From contig NZ_NPJH01000016.1 of assembly GCF_002251365.1 (NCBI RefSeq), positions 1-59,524 on the forward strand: 59,524 nucleotides of DNA. Reading direction: 5' to 3'. The translations under genes were made by a program, and so were the position numbers. The notes below the pieces were generated by a model. It made no database searches and was not told the DNA's origin. It saw only the letters and a list, made by a program, of their open reading frames with translations. This DNA is from Prevotella sp. P3-122. GTDB taxonomy: Bacteria > Bacteroidota > Bacteroidia > Bacteroidales > Bacteroidaceae. Shown piece after piece: positions 1 to 9,056 of the stretch (its first letter is position 1; every line of letters begins with the position of its first letter).

Positions 1-12
1 AATAATATTCTT

Positions 13-885
13 ATGGAAAAAGACATTTGTTGTATAGGACATATAACCCGTGATAAGATTATAACTCCTGACAATACGGTTTACATGGCTGGCGGAACAT
101 CTTTCTATATGGCATGGGGAATAAACTGTCTTCCTCCAAAGACCTCATTCAAGCTTGTTACCAAGGTTGGCGAGGGACAGATGGGCGAGGTAGAGAAAAT
201 GAGAAATGCCGGTATTGATGTGGAATGTCACAAAAGTACGCATACGGTTTATTTCGAGAACAAGTATGGAGCTAATTCCAACAACCGTACTCAAAGGGTG
301 TTGGCAAAGGCCGACCCGTTTACTCTGGATGAGTTAAGAAACCTTGATGCAAAGATATATCATCTCGGCACGCTGCTTGCAGACGACTTTTCGTCGGATG
401 TTGTGAAATATCTCTCCACAAAGGGACTTATCTCCATTGATGTGCAGGGTTATCTACGTGAGGTACGAGGCGAGAGCGTTCATGCCATAGACTGGAAAGA
501 CAAGGAGGACGTGCTCAGATGTACGGATATTCTGAAGCTCAACGAGCACGAGATGGAGGTGATAACGTCATACAAGAACCCACGTACCGTGGCCATGCAC
601 CTTGCCGAGTATGGCGTCAGGGAGATAGTAATTACTCTCGGCAGTTACGGCTCGCTTATCTATGCCGATGGCAAGTTCTATGAGATTCCGGCATACAAGC
701 CTTCCGTGCTTGTGGATGCTACAGGCAGCGGCGACACCTATTCTACTGGATATCTCTATTGCCGCTCACAGGGAATGGGATGCGAGGAAGCCGGAAAGTT
801 TGCTGCGGCCATGTGTACCCTGAAGCTTGAGCACTCAGGACCTTTCGACCGTACCATCAAGGACATCAGAAAGATAATCAGATAG
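13..885 (+). CDS. PfkB-family carbohydrate/nucleoside kinase
   Basis: A cytosolic sugar or nucleoside kinase of the ribokinase/PfkB fold, 290 residues, which is a normal length. The N-terminus carries the family pattern of an early Gly-rich stretch (AGGTSFYMA, about residues 27-35). The C-terminal PfkB signature DATGSGDTY, about residues 236-244, holds the catalytic Asp and the anion-hole glycines. The substrate cannot be assigned from sequence: no sugar-metabolism partner is adjacent. The gene is convergent with the ABC ATPase gene that follows, and their 3' ends overlap by 51 bases. The start ATG is at the window edge, so upstream control is not visible. Confidence 0.85.
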   Translation: MEKDICCIGHITRDKIITPDNTVYMAGGTSFYMAWGINCLPPKTSFKLVTKVGEGQMGEVEKMRNAGIDVECHKSTHTVYFENKYGANSNNRTQRVLAKADPFTLDELRNLDAKIYHLGTLLADDFSSDVVKYLSTKGLISIDVQGYLREVRGESVHAIDWKDKEDVLRCTDILKLNEHEMEVITSYKNPRTVAMHLAEYGVREIVITLGSYGSLIYADGKFYEIPAYKPSVLVDATGSGDTYSTGYLYCRSQGMGCEEAGKFAAAMCTLKLEHSGPFDRTIKDIRKIIR

Positions 886-1572
886 TTGCCCGTGCGACAT
901 CTCGTGCAATGTTTTCTCCATCCACCAAATGCTGTCGGCCATTTTTTCGGCAAGCAGCAGGTCGTGTGTGGAGAGCACAATTGTTTTGTTCATGTTATGG
1001 GCAAGACTTCTGAAGAGTTGCATCATTTCCACCTTGCTTTGGAAATCGAGAAAGGAGGTCGGCTCGTCGAGCATTATTACAGGTGTAGACTGTGCAAGTG
1101 CCTTGGCCGTCATCACCTTCTGACGTTCGCCGTCACTGAGCTCGCGCATGGGCCTGTGTGCGAAACTGCTCATGCCAACATCATCAAGATGACTGGTCAC
1201 TATTCTTTTGTCGTCATCTGACAGTGTGCCCCAGAAGCCAGTATAGGGATTTCTTCCCATAGCCACCACTTCTGCAACCGTCATGTTTGCAACATCGGGC
1301 TTGTCGGTAAGAACAATGCTTACCGAACGTGACAGTTCCTTCAGAGACATCTCCCTGATGCTTCTGTTGCTGTTGCTGTTGCTGTCATTATATATTATGT
1401 CTCCATATATTGGCGGTTGCAGCCCCATCATTGTTCTCAGGAGCGTCGACTTGCCTATTCCGTTTGGTCCAAGCAGGCACGACAGCTCACCGTCCTTGAA
1501 TGTAGCATTAAGTTCGGATGCTACAGTTTTCTTTGAATATCCTATACTGAGATTTGATAATGTTATAGACAT
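835..1572 (-). CDS. ABC transporter ATP-binding protein, FecE/HmuV-like
   Basis: The ATPase subunit of an importer of the iron-siderophore/haem/cobalamin type, 245 residues. Visible motifs are Walker A GPNGIGKST (about residue 36), the ABC signature LSDGERQK, Walker B VIMLDEPTS and the switch His in LSTHD. No permease or binding protein is next to it in this window, so the substrate is open; assignment to the FecE group rests on the overall look of the domain. A run of alternating Ser-Asn codons (residues about 65-71) comes from a TTGCTG hexamer repeat. A Bacteroidetes -7 box lies about 20 bases upstream of the start. Its 3' end overlaps the PfkB gene. Confidence 0.85.
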   Translation of the reverse strand: MSITLSNLSIGYSKKTVASELNATFKDGELSCLLGPNGIGKSTLLRTMMGLQPPIYGDIIYNDSNSNSNRSIREMSLKELSRSVSIVLTDKPDVANMTVAEVVAMGRNPYTGFWGTLSDDDKRIVTSHLDDVGMSSFAHRPMRELSDGERQKVMTAKALAQSTPVIMLDEPTSFLDFQSKVEMMQLFRSLAHNMNKTIVLSTHDLLLAEKMADSIWWMEKTLHEMSHGQLSDYLSDVLDGTVERS

Positions 1573-1591
1573 AACTGCTGTTTATATGTTG

Positions 1592-1599
1592 CAAAGTTA
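1592..1599 (-). promoter_or_regulatory. -7 box of the FecE-like ATPase gene
   Basis: On the minus strand this reads TAACTTTG, a match to the Bacteroidetes -7 consensus TAnnTTTG, 19 bases upstream of the ATG at 1572. I did not find a convincing -33 TTTG at the usual distance. Confidence 0.6.
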
Positions 1600-1652
1600 G
1601 CATAAAGAAATGATATTTCATGTTAAAGGCTGCTTCTTTTGTTTTTTTTCCA

Positions 1653-1660
1653 TAACTTTG
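1653..1660 (+). promoter_or_regulatory. -7 box of the helicase gene
   Basis: TAACTTTG, matching TAnnTTTG, six bases upstream of the ATG at 1666. It lies inside the longer reading frame that opens at 1639, which argues that translation begins at 1666 from a very short or absent leader. Confidence 0.6.
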
Positions 1661-1665
1661 CAGTT

Positions 1666-3558
1666 ATGAATAACGACCGTTCAATACAGCTGTTGCAACA
1701 GCAGCGCATACTCCTTGAGATGGAATACGCTGCCGAGAAGGAGGCTTTCAGAAAGCAGACGGAAACCATTGGCATCCAGCGTAAGGTAAAGCGTGGCGAC
1801 GCATGGTTTCCCATCACCATAGGCAAGTGTTTCTACAACTCGCTCAATCAGAGTGTTGTGGAGGTATTCAGAAATGCCGATGATGACACAGAGCATAATT
1901 TTGAGTATGGCAGGCCGTTAGTTTTCTTTACTCTCAGCGATGACAAACCTCGTTATTTAAATTTCACGGCCAGTGTGTCTTATGTCGACGGCAACAGGAT
2001 GCTTGTCGTATTGCCTTCAGCCGAGAAAGCAGCAGAAATGGCGTCTAAGGAGAATCTGGGCGTGCAACTGTCGTTCGATGAGACCAGCTATAGGGCAATG
2101 TTCGATGCTTTAGACAGAGTGGCAAGAGCTGGCAGCGGACGGCTGGCCTACCTGCGTGACCTGTTTGCATCGAGACAGATGGAAGCACAGAAGTTCAGGT
2201 TCACCGATGTGGCGCTGCCATGGCTGAATGCCACACAGCAGCATGCCGTCAACGAAGTGCTGAGAGCCAAGGATGTTGCCATAGTGCACGGGCCTCCCGG
2301 AACAGGAAAGACCACAACCCTCGTTGAAGCTATCAATGAGACTCTTGCCCGTGAGAGTCAGGTACTGGTATGCGCACAGAGCAATATGGCCGTAGACTGG
2401 ATAAGCGAGCAGCTTGTCGACAGAGGCATAAACGTGCTGAGAATAGGCAATCCGACAAGGGTAAACGACAAGATGCTGGAGTTCACCTATGAGCGGCGCT
2501 TTGAGGCACATCCCAGCTACACACAGCTATGGGCCATACGCAAGGCCATCAGGGAACTGAGAACCGTGCGCAGGGGAAGAACAGAAAACTGGCATCAGAA
2601 GATGGACAGGCTCAGAAGCCGTGAGGCGGAACTGGAGATAGCCATTAATGCCGACCTCTTCGGGCAGGCACGTGTAATAGCCTCCACACTCGTAGGAGCA
2701 TCCCACCGCATACTCGACGGACAACATTTCTCTACTCTCTTCATAGATGAGGCAGCACAGGCTCTTGAGGCGGCATGCTGGATAGCCATACGTCGGGCAG
2801 GAAGGGTCATCCTGGCTGGTGACCATTGTCAGCTGCCTCCTACGGTGAAGAGCATGGCTGCCCTGAAAGGTGGACTTGGCAAAACTCTGATGGAAAGGCT
2901 TGTAGAGACCAAGCCAGAGGTTGTGACGCTGCTTAACGTGCAGTACCGCATGAACGAGGCCATAATGAATTTCTCAAGCCAATGGTTCTACGACGGAAAG
3001 GTAACGGCGGCACCACAGACTGCCCACAGGGGAATACTGGACTATGACAATCCCATGGAATGGATAGACGACAGCTCATACGACGAAGGCGATAGTGGCG
3101 AGACATTTGTCGGTGAGACCTTCGGACGAGTGAACAAGCCAGAAGCCCACAAGGTAATGGAAGTGCTGCAGGCATACTTCGGAAAAATAGGCAAGAGCCG
3201 TATTCTCGACGAGGGCATAGACGTAGGAATAATATCCCCATATCGCGCACAGGTACACTATCTGCGTCATCTTATAAAGAAGAATGTTTTCTTCAAGCCG
3301 TTCCGCCATCTGTTGTCCGTCAATACCGTTGATGGTTTCCAAGGGCAGGAGCGTGACGTTATAATAGTATCGCTGGTACGCAACAACGCCGATGGGCAAA
3401 TAGGCTTCCTGCGTGACCTACGACGCATGAACGTGGCCATGACAAGGGCACGCTCGAAACTCATTATTATTGGCGATCACAAAACACTCTCACATAATTC
3501 TTTCTACGATAAGCTATATAAATATGTGCAGGACACGTCCCGCTATCTTTTGCCATAG
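1666..3558 (+). CDS. Dna2/NAM7 (IGHMBP2/SMUBP-2)-like superfamily 1 helicase
   Basis: A superfamily 1 DNA/RNA helicase of the UPF1/IGHMBP2 type. From the N-terminus there is a beta-barrel-like region (about residues 30-170), then Walker A VHGPPGTGKTTT, motif Ia with CAQSNMAVD, motif II FIDEAAQALE (DEAA form), motif III GDHCQLPPTV, and motifs IV-VI including NVQYRMNEAIM, VDGFQGQERDVII and VAMTRARSKLIIIGD. The length of about 630 residues is usual for bacterial members. I chose the ATG at 1666 rather than 1639 because the promoter -7 box falls between them. The role in bacteria is not well defined; nucleic-acid unwinding is inferred from the family. It is a single-gene unit ended by a palindromic repeat region. 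Confidence 0.9.
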   Translation: MNNDRSIQLLQQQRILLEMEYAAEKEAFRKQTETIGIQRKVKRGDAWFPITIGKCFYNSLNQSVVEVFRNADDDTEHNFEYGRPLVFFTLSDDKPRYLNFTASVSYVDGNRMLVVLPSAEKAAEMASKENLGVQLSFDETSYRAMFDALDRVARAGSGRLAYLRDLFASRQMEAQKFRFTDVALPWLNATQQHAVNEVLRAKDVAIVHGPPGTGKTTTLVEAINETLARESQVLVCAQSNMAVDWISEQLVDRGINVLRIGNPTRVNDKMLEFTYERRFEAHPSYTQLWAIRKAIRELRTVRRGRTENWHQKMDRLRSREAELEIAINADLFGQARVIASTLVGASHRILDGQHFSTLFIDEAAQALEAACWIAIRRAGRVILAGDHCQLPPTVKSMAALKGGLGKTLMERLVETKPEVVTLLNVQYRMNEAIMNFSSQWFYDGKVTAAPQTAHRGILDYDNPMEWIDDSSYDEGDSGETFVGETFGRVNKPEAHKVMEVLQAYFGKIGKSRILDEGIDVGIISPYRAQVHYLRHLIKKNVFFKPFRHLLSVNTVDGFQGQERDVIIVSLVRNNADGQIGFLRDLRRMNVAMTRARSKLIIIGDHKTLSHNSFYDKLYKYVQDTSRYLLP

Positions 3559-3620
3559 CAATAGCTTTCAAATGTGCGTATGATATATTAGATATCGTTT
3601 CCACAAATAATTGCATCACT

Positions 3621-3687
3621 GATAAGGTTAATAACCTTACGGCTGTAAGGTTATTAACCTTAAGGCCGAAAGGTTATTAACCTTATC
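3621..3687. repeat. Triple palindromic repeat, likely bidirectional terminator
   Basis: Three copies of a 15-base near-palindrome (AAGGTTAATAACCTT type) at 3624-3638, 3647-3661 and 3670-3684, with GC-containing spacers. The outer pair forms an 18-base perfect inverted repeat (3621-3638 with 3670-3687). It lies between convergent genes (helicase and lipoprotein), so a shared terminator or a REP-like element is the simplest reading. The stretch from 3559 to 3818 contains no gene that I can support. Confidence 0.65.
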
Positions 3688-3818
3688 GGCTATGAAATCA
3701 ATATATACAGACCACGCAGCAATATTCGTTTATCACTCGAACTGTTATATTAACCTAAACAATGTGTTAAAACTATCTGCTAACACAACAAGACAGAGTA
3801 CGCTCTATCTCCTCTATC

Positions 3819-4376
3819 TTATCTAACCTTCTCTATCCTTATGCTTTTCCTTGCGGAGTAGACGTAGATATCGGTTTGTCCGTTGGAGTATTTGTCCTCA
3901 TATCCTTCCTCTACGAGTGCAAAACCCAGTCCCTTGACCTGCTCTACAAGGTTGTTGAATGCGGTGTTGTTGAACACTGCTATCAGCACGTTGCTGTTTA
4001 TGGCTATATAGCTCGATGTTCCCTTGGCGAGAGGCTTTGGGGTGTCCTCGTAGATGTCGGTGCCGAGTTTCTTTGGCAGCCGGCAGTTCTTGTACATCAT
4101 CATGTCGTAGTTGTCGAGCCGGTAGATGCCGTACTTGCCTGCAACCTTATAGCTGTGTTTCTTGGCTATGGCCGCGGCGTTGCCGGGATTGTCAAGGAGT
4201 GCTATTGCTTCAGCCACGCTGACTACATCCGGGTGTGCCTCTACATCGTAAACAACAGGTTTCTGCACTACAGGTGTGTCAGCAGCAACAGGCTCTGTCG
4301 GCTGAACTACAGTCTTTTGGGTGCCGCATCCTGCAAGCAGGAGGGCACCAAGGAAAAAGTATGATAGTCTTTTCAT
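3819..4376 (-). CDS. Lipoprotein of unknown function
   Basis: A 185-residue protein with a clear lipoprotein signal peptide: basic start, hydrophobic core and lipobox LLAGC, giving a lipidated Cys at about residue 17. A Pro/Val-rich linker (about residues 22-45) precedes a compact domain. I do not recognise the family. Because it begins 10 bases after the stop of the acetyl-CoA hydrolase/transferase gene on the same strand, it is probably co-transcribed with it, although a functional link between an envelope lipoprotein and that enzyme is not evident. Confidence 0.75.
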   Translation of the reverse strand: MKRLSYFFLGALLLAGCGTQKTVVQPTEPVAADTPVVQKPVVYDVEAHPDVVSVAEAIALLDNPGNAAAIAKKHSYKVAGKYGIYRLDNYDMMMYKNCRLPKKLGTDIYEDTPKPLAKGTSSYIAINSNVLIAVFNNTAFNNLVEQVKGLGFALVEEGYEDKYSNGQTDIYVYSARKSIRIEKVR

Positions 4377-4386
4377 CGTGTTGTCT

Positions 4387-5898
4387 TTATTTCAGATATT
4401 CAGAAAAATCGGTCAGTCTCATGTCTCCCTTTCTCAGGAATGTGTCGTGGAAGGCAAGTGCCGCAACCATCGACTGTGGCTCGTGTCCCATTGGGGCAAT
4501 ATGGTTCAGATAGTCGCGGAGCAATGGCTTGTAGTCGGGATGAGCGCAGTTCTCGATAATCTCATGTGCTCTGCGTACCGGTCCTTTTCCCCTGAGGTCG
4601 GCTACACCCTGCTCGGTCACGATGATGTCTACGTCGTGCTCTGTAGAGTCCACATGGCAGCACATAGGAACAATGGCGCTGATCTTGCCTCCCTTGGCAA
4701 CGGACGGTGTGGTGAATATCGACAGATATCCGTTGCGCTCGTAGTCGCATGAGCCGCCTATTCCGTTCATAAGTGCCGAGCCGCATATGTGGCTTGAGTT
4801 CTCGTTGCCGTAGATGTCACATTCAAGAGCAGTGTTCAGGGCTATCACTCCCAGTCGCCTGATAACCTCTGGTGAGTTTGCAATCTCGCTCTGCCGGATG
4901 GTGAGGTGTTTGGAGAAATAGTCCATATTGTCGTACACTCTTTGCAGGCACTCGTTGGTGACTGTCATGGCGGTGGCTGACGCATCGATAATCTTGCCCT
5001 CAAGCATGTAGTCGACGGCTGCATCCTGTACCACCTCGCTATAGACGTTGAAGCGCGGAATGAGCGGACTCGTTCCCAGGGCTTTCAGTACGGCGTTGCC
5101 CGTTGCCCCCACTCCACTCTGTATAGGAAGGAACGACGATGGTATTCGCCCGTGCTTCATGTCGTTGGCAAGCAGGTCGGCCACGTGGAGTCCAATCTGC
5201 ATGGTGTCGTCATCAGGCTCCTTGAATGCCCTTGCCTCTTCCGGAATACAGCTTTCTATGACACCTACAATCTTCCGTGGGTCTATGCTTACATAGTCTT
5301 TGCCCAGGCGGTCGTATGGAGAGTGTATGTCCATGACCTCCCTGTTTTCCCAGCACTCGTGCGGCTCCCATGTGTCGTGCAGGAAGCGTGAATTGGGATT
5401 GTGGAACTGGTTGTGTTCTATGATAATCTTCTTGGCCAGTCTGACAATTGTCGACACGATGCCGCCCGCCGAGGTAAGGAAAGCCTTGCACTCGCTCTCT
5501 CCCTCCTCCATGCCGCTGACCTCTACGACGGCCCATTCTATCTCACCATAGAAACCTCGGCGCAGTCTCTCTGCCATATGTCCGAGGTGCATGTCCTCGT
5601 AGTCCACCTCACCTAAATTGGTGTGCGTGCGGAAATCCTTGTTCGTAGAGAATGGTGCCCTGAACTTCAGAGCCTTTGCGGCAGCCATGTCGCCCTCTAC
5701 GCTTTGGCACGACGATGCTCCAGTAAGGATTCCTACCTGGAAAGGTATTCCTGCATCGTGCAGTTTTATTGCCCTCTTCGACAGTTCCCTGAAGATTGCT
5801 TTCGGGTTGCCGTTTGGTGTAAAGCCTGACAGAGCCATCATGTCTCCGTCGTTAATCATCTCCGCAGCCTCGGCGGCAGTAATTCTTCTGTAAGCCAT
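4387..5898 (-). CDS. Acetyl-CoA hydrolase/transferase (class I CoA-transferase, succinate/acetate type)
   Basis: A class I CoA-transferase of the Ach1/Cat1/SCACT family, 503 residues, full length. It transfers CoA between carboxylic acids, classically succinate and acetate; in Bacteroidales this fits succinate/propionate and acetate metabolism. Features include GVGATGNAVLKAL in the N-terminal half, the active-site region YGNENSSH with the catalytic Glu candidate, the downstream block NGIGGSCDYERN, and the C-terminal TEQGVADLRG. The exact acyl donor and acceptor cannot be told from sequence. Its own promoter is visible upstream, divergent from cysS, and it is followed by the lipoprotein gene. 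Confidence 0.9.
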   Translation of the reverse strand: MAYRRITAAEAAEMINDGDMMALSGFTPNGNPKAIFRELSKRAIKLHDAGIPFQVGILTGASSCQSVEGDMAAAKALKFRAPFSTNKDFRTHTNLGEVDYEDMHLGHMAERLRRGFYGEIEWAVVEVSGMEEGESECKAFLTSAGGIVSTIVRLAKKIIIEHNQFHNPNSRFLHDTWEPHECWENREVMDIHSPYDRLGKDYVSIDPRKIVGVIESCIPEEARAFKEPDDDTMQIGLHVADLLANDMKHGRIPSSFLPIQSGVGATGNAVLKALGTSPLIPRFNVYSEVVQDAAVDYMLEGKIIDASATAMTVTNECLQRVYDNMDYFSKHLTIRQSEIANSPEVIRRLGVIALNTALECDIYGNENSSHICGSALMNGIGGSCDYERNGYLSIFTTPSVAKGGKISAIVPMCCHVDSTEHDVDIIVTEQGVADLRGKGPVRRAHEIIENCAHPDYKPLLRDYLNHIAPMGHEPQSMVAALAFHDTFLRKGDMRLTDFSEYLK

Positions 5899-5935
5899 AT
5901 ATATATATGTATGTTTGTATTGCCATTAGCCGGAG

Positions 5936-5943
5936 CAAAGATA
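5936..5943 (-). promoter_or_regulatory. -7 box of the CoA-transferase gene
   Basis: The minus strand reads TATCTTTG, matching TAnnTTTG, about 38 bases upstream of the ATG at 5898. It is divergent from the cysS promoter within a 212-base intergenic space. Confidence 0.6.
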
Positions 5944-6006
5944 AGTAAAAAACTTCAAACACCATGTCTGTAGAAGTGTATTTTTATGAAATAAGTGTCT
6001 TTTTGT

Positions 6007-6037
6007 TTTGCATTTAGCCTAATTTGCCGTAACTTTG
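6007..6037 (+). promoter_or_regulatory. cysS promoter (-33 TTTG and -7 TAACTTTG)
   Basis: TTTG at 6007-6010, then 19 bases, then TAACTTTG at 6030-6037, the textbook Bacteroidetes arrangement. The leader to the ATG at 6111 would be about 65 bases. Confidence 0.7.
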
Positions 6038-6110
6038 TAGCCATAAACATGTTATTGACAAACAACTGAACATATATATGTAATAGCAAAAAAAGTCAGA
6101 GAGAAAGATC

Positions 6111-7601
6111 ATGGAACAGACACTTGTTATATACAATACCCTTACCAGAAGCAAGGAACGTTTTCAGCCGTTGCATGCACCCAACGTGGGTATGTACGTG
6201 TGTGGACCGACCGTATATGGCGACCCGCATCTGGGACATGCCCGTCCGGCAATCACGTTCGATATTCTTTTCCGCTATCTCAAGCATCTGGGTTACAAGG
6301 TGCGCTATGTGAGGAACATCACCGATGTAGGCCATCTGGAGCATGATGCCGACGAGGGAGATGACAAGATAGCCAAGAAGGCAAGGCTGGAACAGCTCGA
6401 GCCTATGGAAATTGCACAGCACTACACCAACCGATATCATCAGGCCATGGAGGCTCTCAACGTGCTGCCGCCAAGCATAGAACCGCATGCCACAGGACAT
6501 ATTATAGAGCAGGAACAGCTTGTAAGCCAGATATTGGACAACGGATATGCCTACATGAGCAACGGCAGTGTGTACTTCGACATAGAAAAATACAACAAGG
6601 ACCATAAGTACGGCATTCTATCGGGAAGAAGCCTTGAGAATATCATCGACGAGAGCCGCGCGCTAAGTGGTGTCGGCGAGAAGAAGAACCAGGCCGACTT
6701 CGCATTGTGGAAGAAGGCACAGCCAGAGCACATCATGCGATGGCCGTCACCATGGAGCGACGGATTTCCTGGATGGCACTGCGAGTGTACGGCCATGGGA
6801 AGGAAATATCTCGGCAACCACTTCGATATCCACGGCGGAGGCATGGACCTCGTATTCCCACATCATGAGTGCGAGATAGCACAGGCCGTGGCATCGCAGG
6901 GAGACCAGATGGTGAAATATTGGATGCACAACAATATGATTACCATCAACGGACAGAAGATGGGAAAGAGCCTCGGCAACTTCATCACCCTGGAACAGTT
7001 CTTCACAGGCAACCACCCGTCGCTCGAGCAGCCGTATTCGCCTATGACCATCAGGTTCTTCATACTCTCTGCACACTATCGTGGAACAGTAGACTTCTCC
7101 AACGATGCCCTGAAGGCCAGCCAGAAGGGTATGCAGAAGCTCATGGACGGACTGGCAGACATTGAGCGCATAGCACCGCAGGCTCAGAGCGACAGCAATG
7201 TTCATGACTTCGTGGCAGCATTCAGGCAGAAGTGCTATGATGCCATGAACGATGACCTGCAGACACCGCTCGTGATAAGCAATCTCTTCGAGGCTTGCCG
7301 CATTGTCAACACCATCATCAATCACAAGGCCTCCATCAGTGCTACTGACCTTGACGAGCTGTCATCGGCGATGCGACTGTTCGCCCATGACATTCTCGGA
7401 CTGCGTGCCGACTCAGCCGCAGGCAATGACAAGCGCGAGGAAGCATTCGGAAAGGTTGTCGACATGGTGCTCGAACTAAGGAATAAGGCACGAAGCGAGA
7501 AAAACTGGACTGTATGTGACCAGATACGCGATGCACTGAAAGACGCAGGCTTCGAGGTAAAGGACACCAAGGACGGATGTGTCTGGAAACTCAACTGCTG
7601 A
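6111..7601 (+). CDS. cysS: Cysteinyl-tRNA synthetase
   Basis: Charges tRNA-Cys with cysteine in the cytosol; 496 residues, full length for the bacterial enzyme. The class I signatures are present: the HIGH-type motif [10 protein letters not shown] (about residues 37-46), the zinc-ligand region beginning with the Cys in YVCGPTV and completed by HCEC and HHECEIAQ, and the KMSKS-type motif KMGKSLGNF. The DALR-type domain and a C-terminal helical part follow. Transcribed alone from a visible promoter. Its last 11 bases overlap the 3' end of the convergent chimeric gene at 7591. Confidence 0.97.
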   Translation: MEQTLVIYNTLTRSKERFQPLHAPNVGMYVCGPTVYGDPHLGHARPAITFDILFRYLKHLGYKVRYVRNITDVGHLEHDADEGDDKIAKKARLEQLEPMEIAQHYTNRYHQAMEALNVLPPSIEPHATGHIIEQEQLVSQILDNGYAYMSNGSVYFDIEKYNKDHKYGILSGRSLENIIDESRALSGVGEKKNQADFALWKKAQPEHIMRWPSPWSDGFPGWHCECTAMGRKYLGNHFDIHGGGMDLVFPHHECEIAQAVASQGDQMVKYWMHNNMITINGQKMGKSLGNFITLEQFFTGNHPSLEQPYSPMTIRFFILSAHYRGTVDFSNDALKASQKGMQKLMDGLADIERIAPQAQSDSNVHDFVAAFRQKCYDAMNDDLQTPLVISNLFEACRIVNTIINHKASISATDLDELSSAMRLFAHDILGLRADSAAGNDKREEAFGKVVDMVLELRNKARSEKNWTVCDQIRDALKDAGFEVKDTKDGCVWKLNC

Positions 7602-9048
7602 TTAAACCCAAATCGGTCATTAGCGTTATGATGATAACAACTCTTGTTTTTGAACAGATGTCTCTACGTTTTGAGGGCGCAATGGGGTTCCATTGTAACC
7701 GAAAAACGGAAAGGCAGATGACAAAAAGAACCATTTCGTTAAGCCAAATGAGCAGAGCCAAGCGTGCTTGAGCTATGCCATGGCGAGAAATGGTCGGATT
7801 TATTCCAAAGTTTGTTAGCGCATAATAGTCTAATGACCGATTTGGGTTTACTGGGTGGAACAGCCTGTCCTTCGTCCCCAACGCCTCTATTTCCTCCATT
7901 GTGAATGGTGGTCGCCAGCGCATAGTCCCGTTGTTTGTCCCTACACCTTTTATATAATAGCGGTTGCGGTAGCCATCTGGCGTGAACTCCCCCGTCCCGC
8001 CAATATCACCTATCTTCATGCCGTGGTTGTGCAGGCATGTGGTAATCATCACTTCTGAGTGTGCCGAGTGTCCTTCCCTCATGTAGCTGTCCAGCAGTGC
8101 CAAGGCACGGTTGGAATAGCGGCATATAGGGTTGAAGCCTTTCACGCATTCCTCCAGCGCATATCCGCAGTCGTTACTCCTGTACCACCATGGCCATTGC
8201 CTGTTGTCCTCGCCAAACCTCTCTATATGGCAGCTCAGGAAGTCGTAGCCGCCAAGGATGCTGTCGCAGTCTTCCATCAGCGTGCTCCATCTGCCCGTGA
8301 ACACCACATCGTATTCAATGAACCAGTAATGTCGGTAGTGCGGGTTGTCGAGGAAGAAACGTAGCGGGATGAAATGCGGGCTGCCAGGAATCAGCGTGAT
8401 GACGTTCAGGTTCCTCCCGTTGACGCCCTGGTCCACCATCGCCTGCGACAGGAACGGCAGCACCATCTGTATCAGGCTGCCCAGCAGCATTGCCAGCAGC
8501 AGCTGTCCTATCATGCTGCGGTAAGGAGTGAAATACCGTGCAAACGACAGCAGGCCACGGCTGTTTTTCCTGTACTCATCCTCGACCTTGCCGAAGTTGT
8601 CACCGGGTTCGAGCATCAGTGCCACACCGCAGCTGCACTTGTCCGCATTAGGACCAATCCAGCACTGTGAAAACTCCTCTCTCGTATAGCTCAGGCGCTG
8701 TGAGGCAGGGTCGGATATGCGGATTTTGTATCCTCCAATCTTTTGCTTCTCGATGCCACTGCAAACTACGAAGTGGTTCTGATTCCAATGCAGTATACAT
8801 GGGAACACTCCATATTCCTCCAACTGCTCGAAAGTCATCTTCACCCCCACTGTGTCGAAGCCTATATACTGTGCCGCCTCGCTAATTCCGAGCATATTGA
8901 CCCCATGCCTTGTGATGTGGCAATGCTTCCGCAGCATCTCTGTCGAGTAATCAAGCCCATAGTGCCGTGCTATCATGCGCAGGGATGTCGGCCCACAGTC
9001 ACAGGAATTGTTCTGCTTGAAGTGTGGAAAGCGTTTGGGGAATTTCAT
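7591..9048 (-). CDS. Chimera: C39-peptidase/ABC exporter N-terminus fused to glycosyltransferase-like C-terminus, extended by an inserted element
   Basis: Residues 1 to about 220 match, almost base for base, the start of the complete exporter at 17005-19221: C39 peptidase domain with Cys18, His92 and Asp113, then the first membrane helices. At LNVITLI the frame continues directly into a glycosyltransferase-like sequence with [14 protein letters not shown], related to the protein at 14528-15319 but lacking about its first 80 residues. The exporter ATPase domain is absent. The last 85 residues begin with 82 codons from a small inserted element, after which the ancestral ending ISS-stop resumes. 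It follows the barrel gene by 8 bases. An active exporter is unlikely; a glycosyltransferase tethered to a C39 domain or a non-functional fusion are both possible. Confidence 0.8.
   Translation of the reverse strand: MKFPKRFPHFKQNNSCDCGPTSLRMIARHYGLDYSTEMLRKHCHITRHGVNMLGISEAAQYIGFDTVGVKMTFEQLEEYGVFPCILHWNQNHFVVCSGIEKQKIGGYKIRISDPASQRLSYTREEFSQCWIGPNADKCSCGVALMLEPGDNFGKVEDEYRKNSRGLLSFARYFTPYRSMIGQLLLAMLLGSLIQMVLPFLSQAMVDQGVNGRNLNVITLIPGSPHFIPLRFFLDNPHYRHYWFIEYDVVFTGRWSTLMEDCDSILGGYDFLSCHIERFGEDNRQWPWWYRSNDCGYALEECVKGFNPICRYSNRALALLDSYMREGHSAHSEVMITTCLHNHGMKIGDIGGTGEFTPDGYRNRYYIKGVGTNNGTMRWRPPFTMEEIEALGTKDRLFHPVNPNRSLDYYALTNFGINPTISRHGIAQARLALLIWLNEMVLFVICLSVFRLQWNPIAPSKRRDICSKTRVVIIITLMTDLGLISS
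7603..7850. mobile_element. MITE-like element with 21-bp terminal inverted repeats and TA target duplication
   Basis: Perfect 21-base inverted repeats at 7603-7623 and 7830-7850 bound the segment, and both begin or end in TA. Removing 246 bases (one TA plus the interior) restores a glycosyltransferase ending in HPVISS-stop. The element has no transposase gene. TA duplication is typical of IS630/Tc1-mariner elements, so a non-autonomous relative is inferred. The insertion is an exact multiple of three and has no stop in the host frame. Confidence 0.65.
8390..9048 (-). repeat. 659-bp near-identical direct repeat, copy 1 (exporter 5' part)
   Basis: Near-identical to 18563-19221, same orientation, about 10.2 kb apart. 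It covers the C39 domain and first membrane part of the exporter. A visible difference is Ser versus Cys just before the catalytic DCGPTS motif (NNSCDC here, NNSSDC in the other copy). The sharp left boundary marks the join to glycosyltransferase sequence. Confidence 0.85.
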
Positions 9049-9056
9049 ACTCTTAT

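Noticed and set aside
1639..1665. Upstream ATG of the helicase frame
   Set aside because: The -7 promoter box lies between it and the ATG at 1666, so this ATG is probably not in the transcript.
3876..4364. Plus-strand open frame opposite the lipoprotein
   Set aside because: The opposite strand has a clear lipobox signal peptide and matches the operon direction; this one does not.
7577..7771. Plus-strand frame across the MITE-like element, considered as a transposase remnant
   Set aside because: It is short, shows no catalytic DDE motif and most of it lies within the element interior; I could not tie it to a transposase family.
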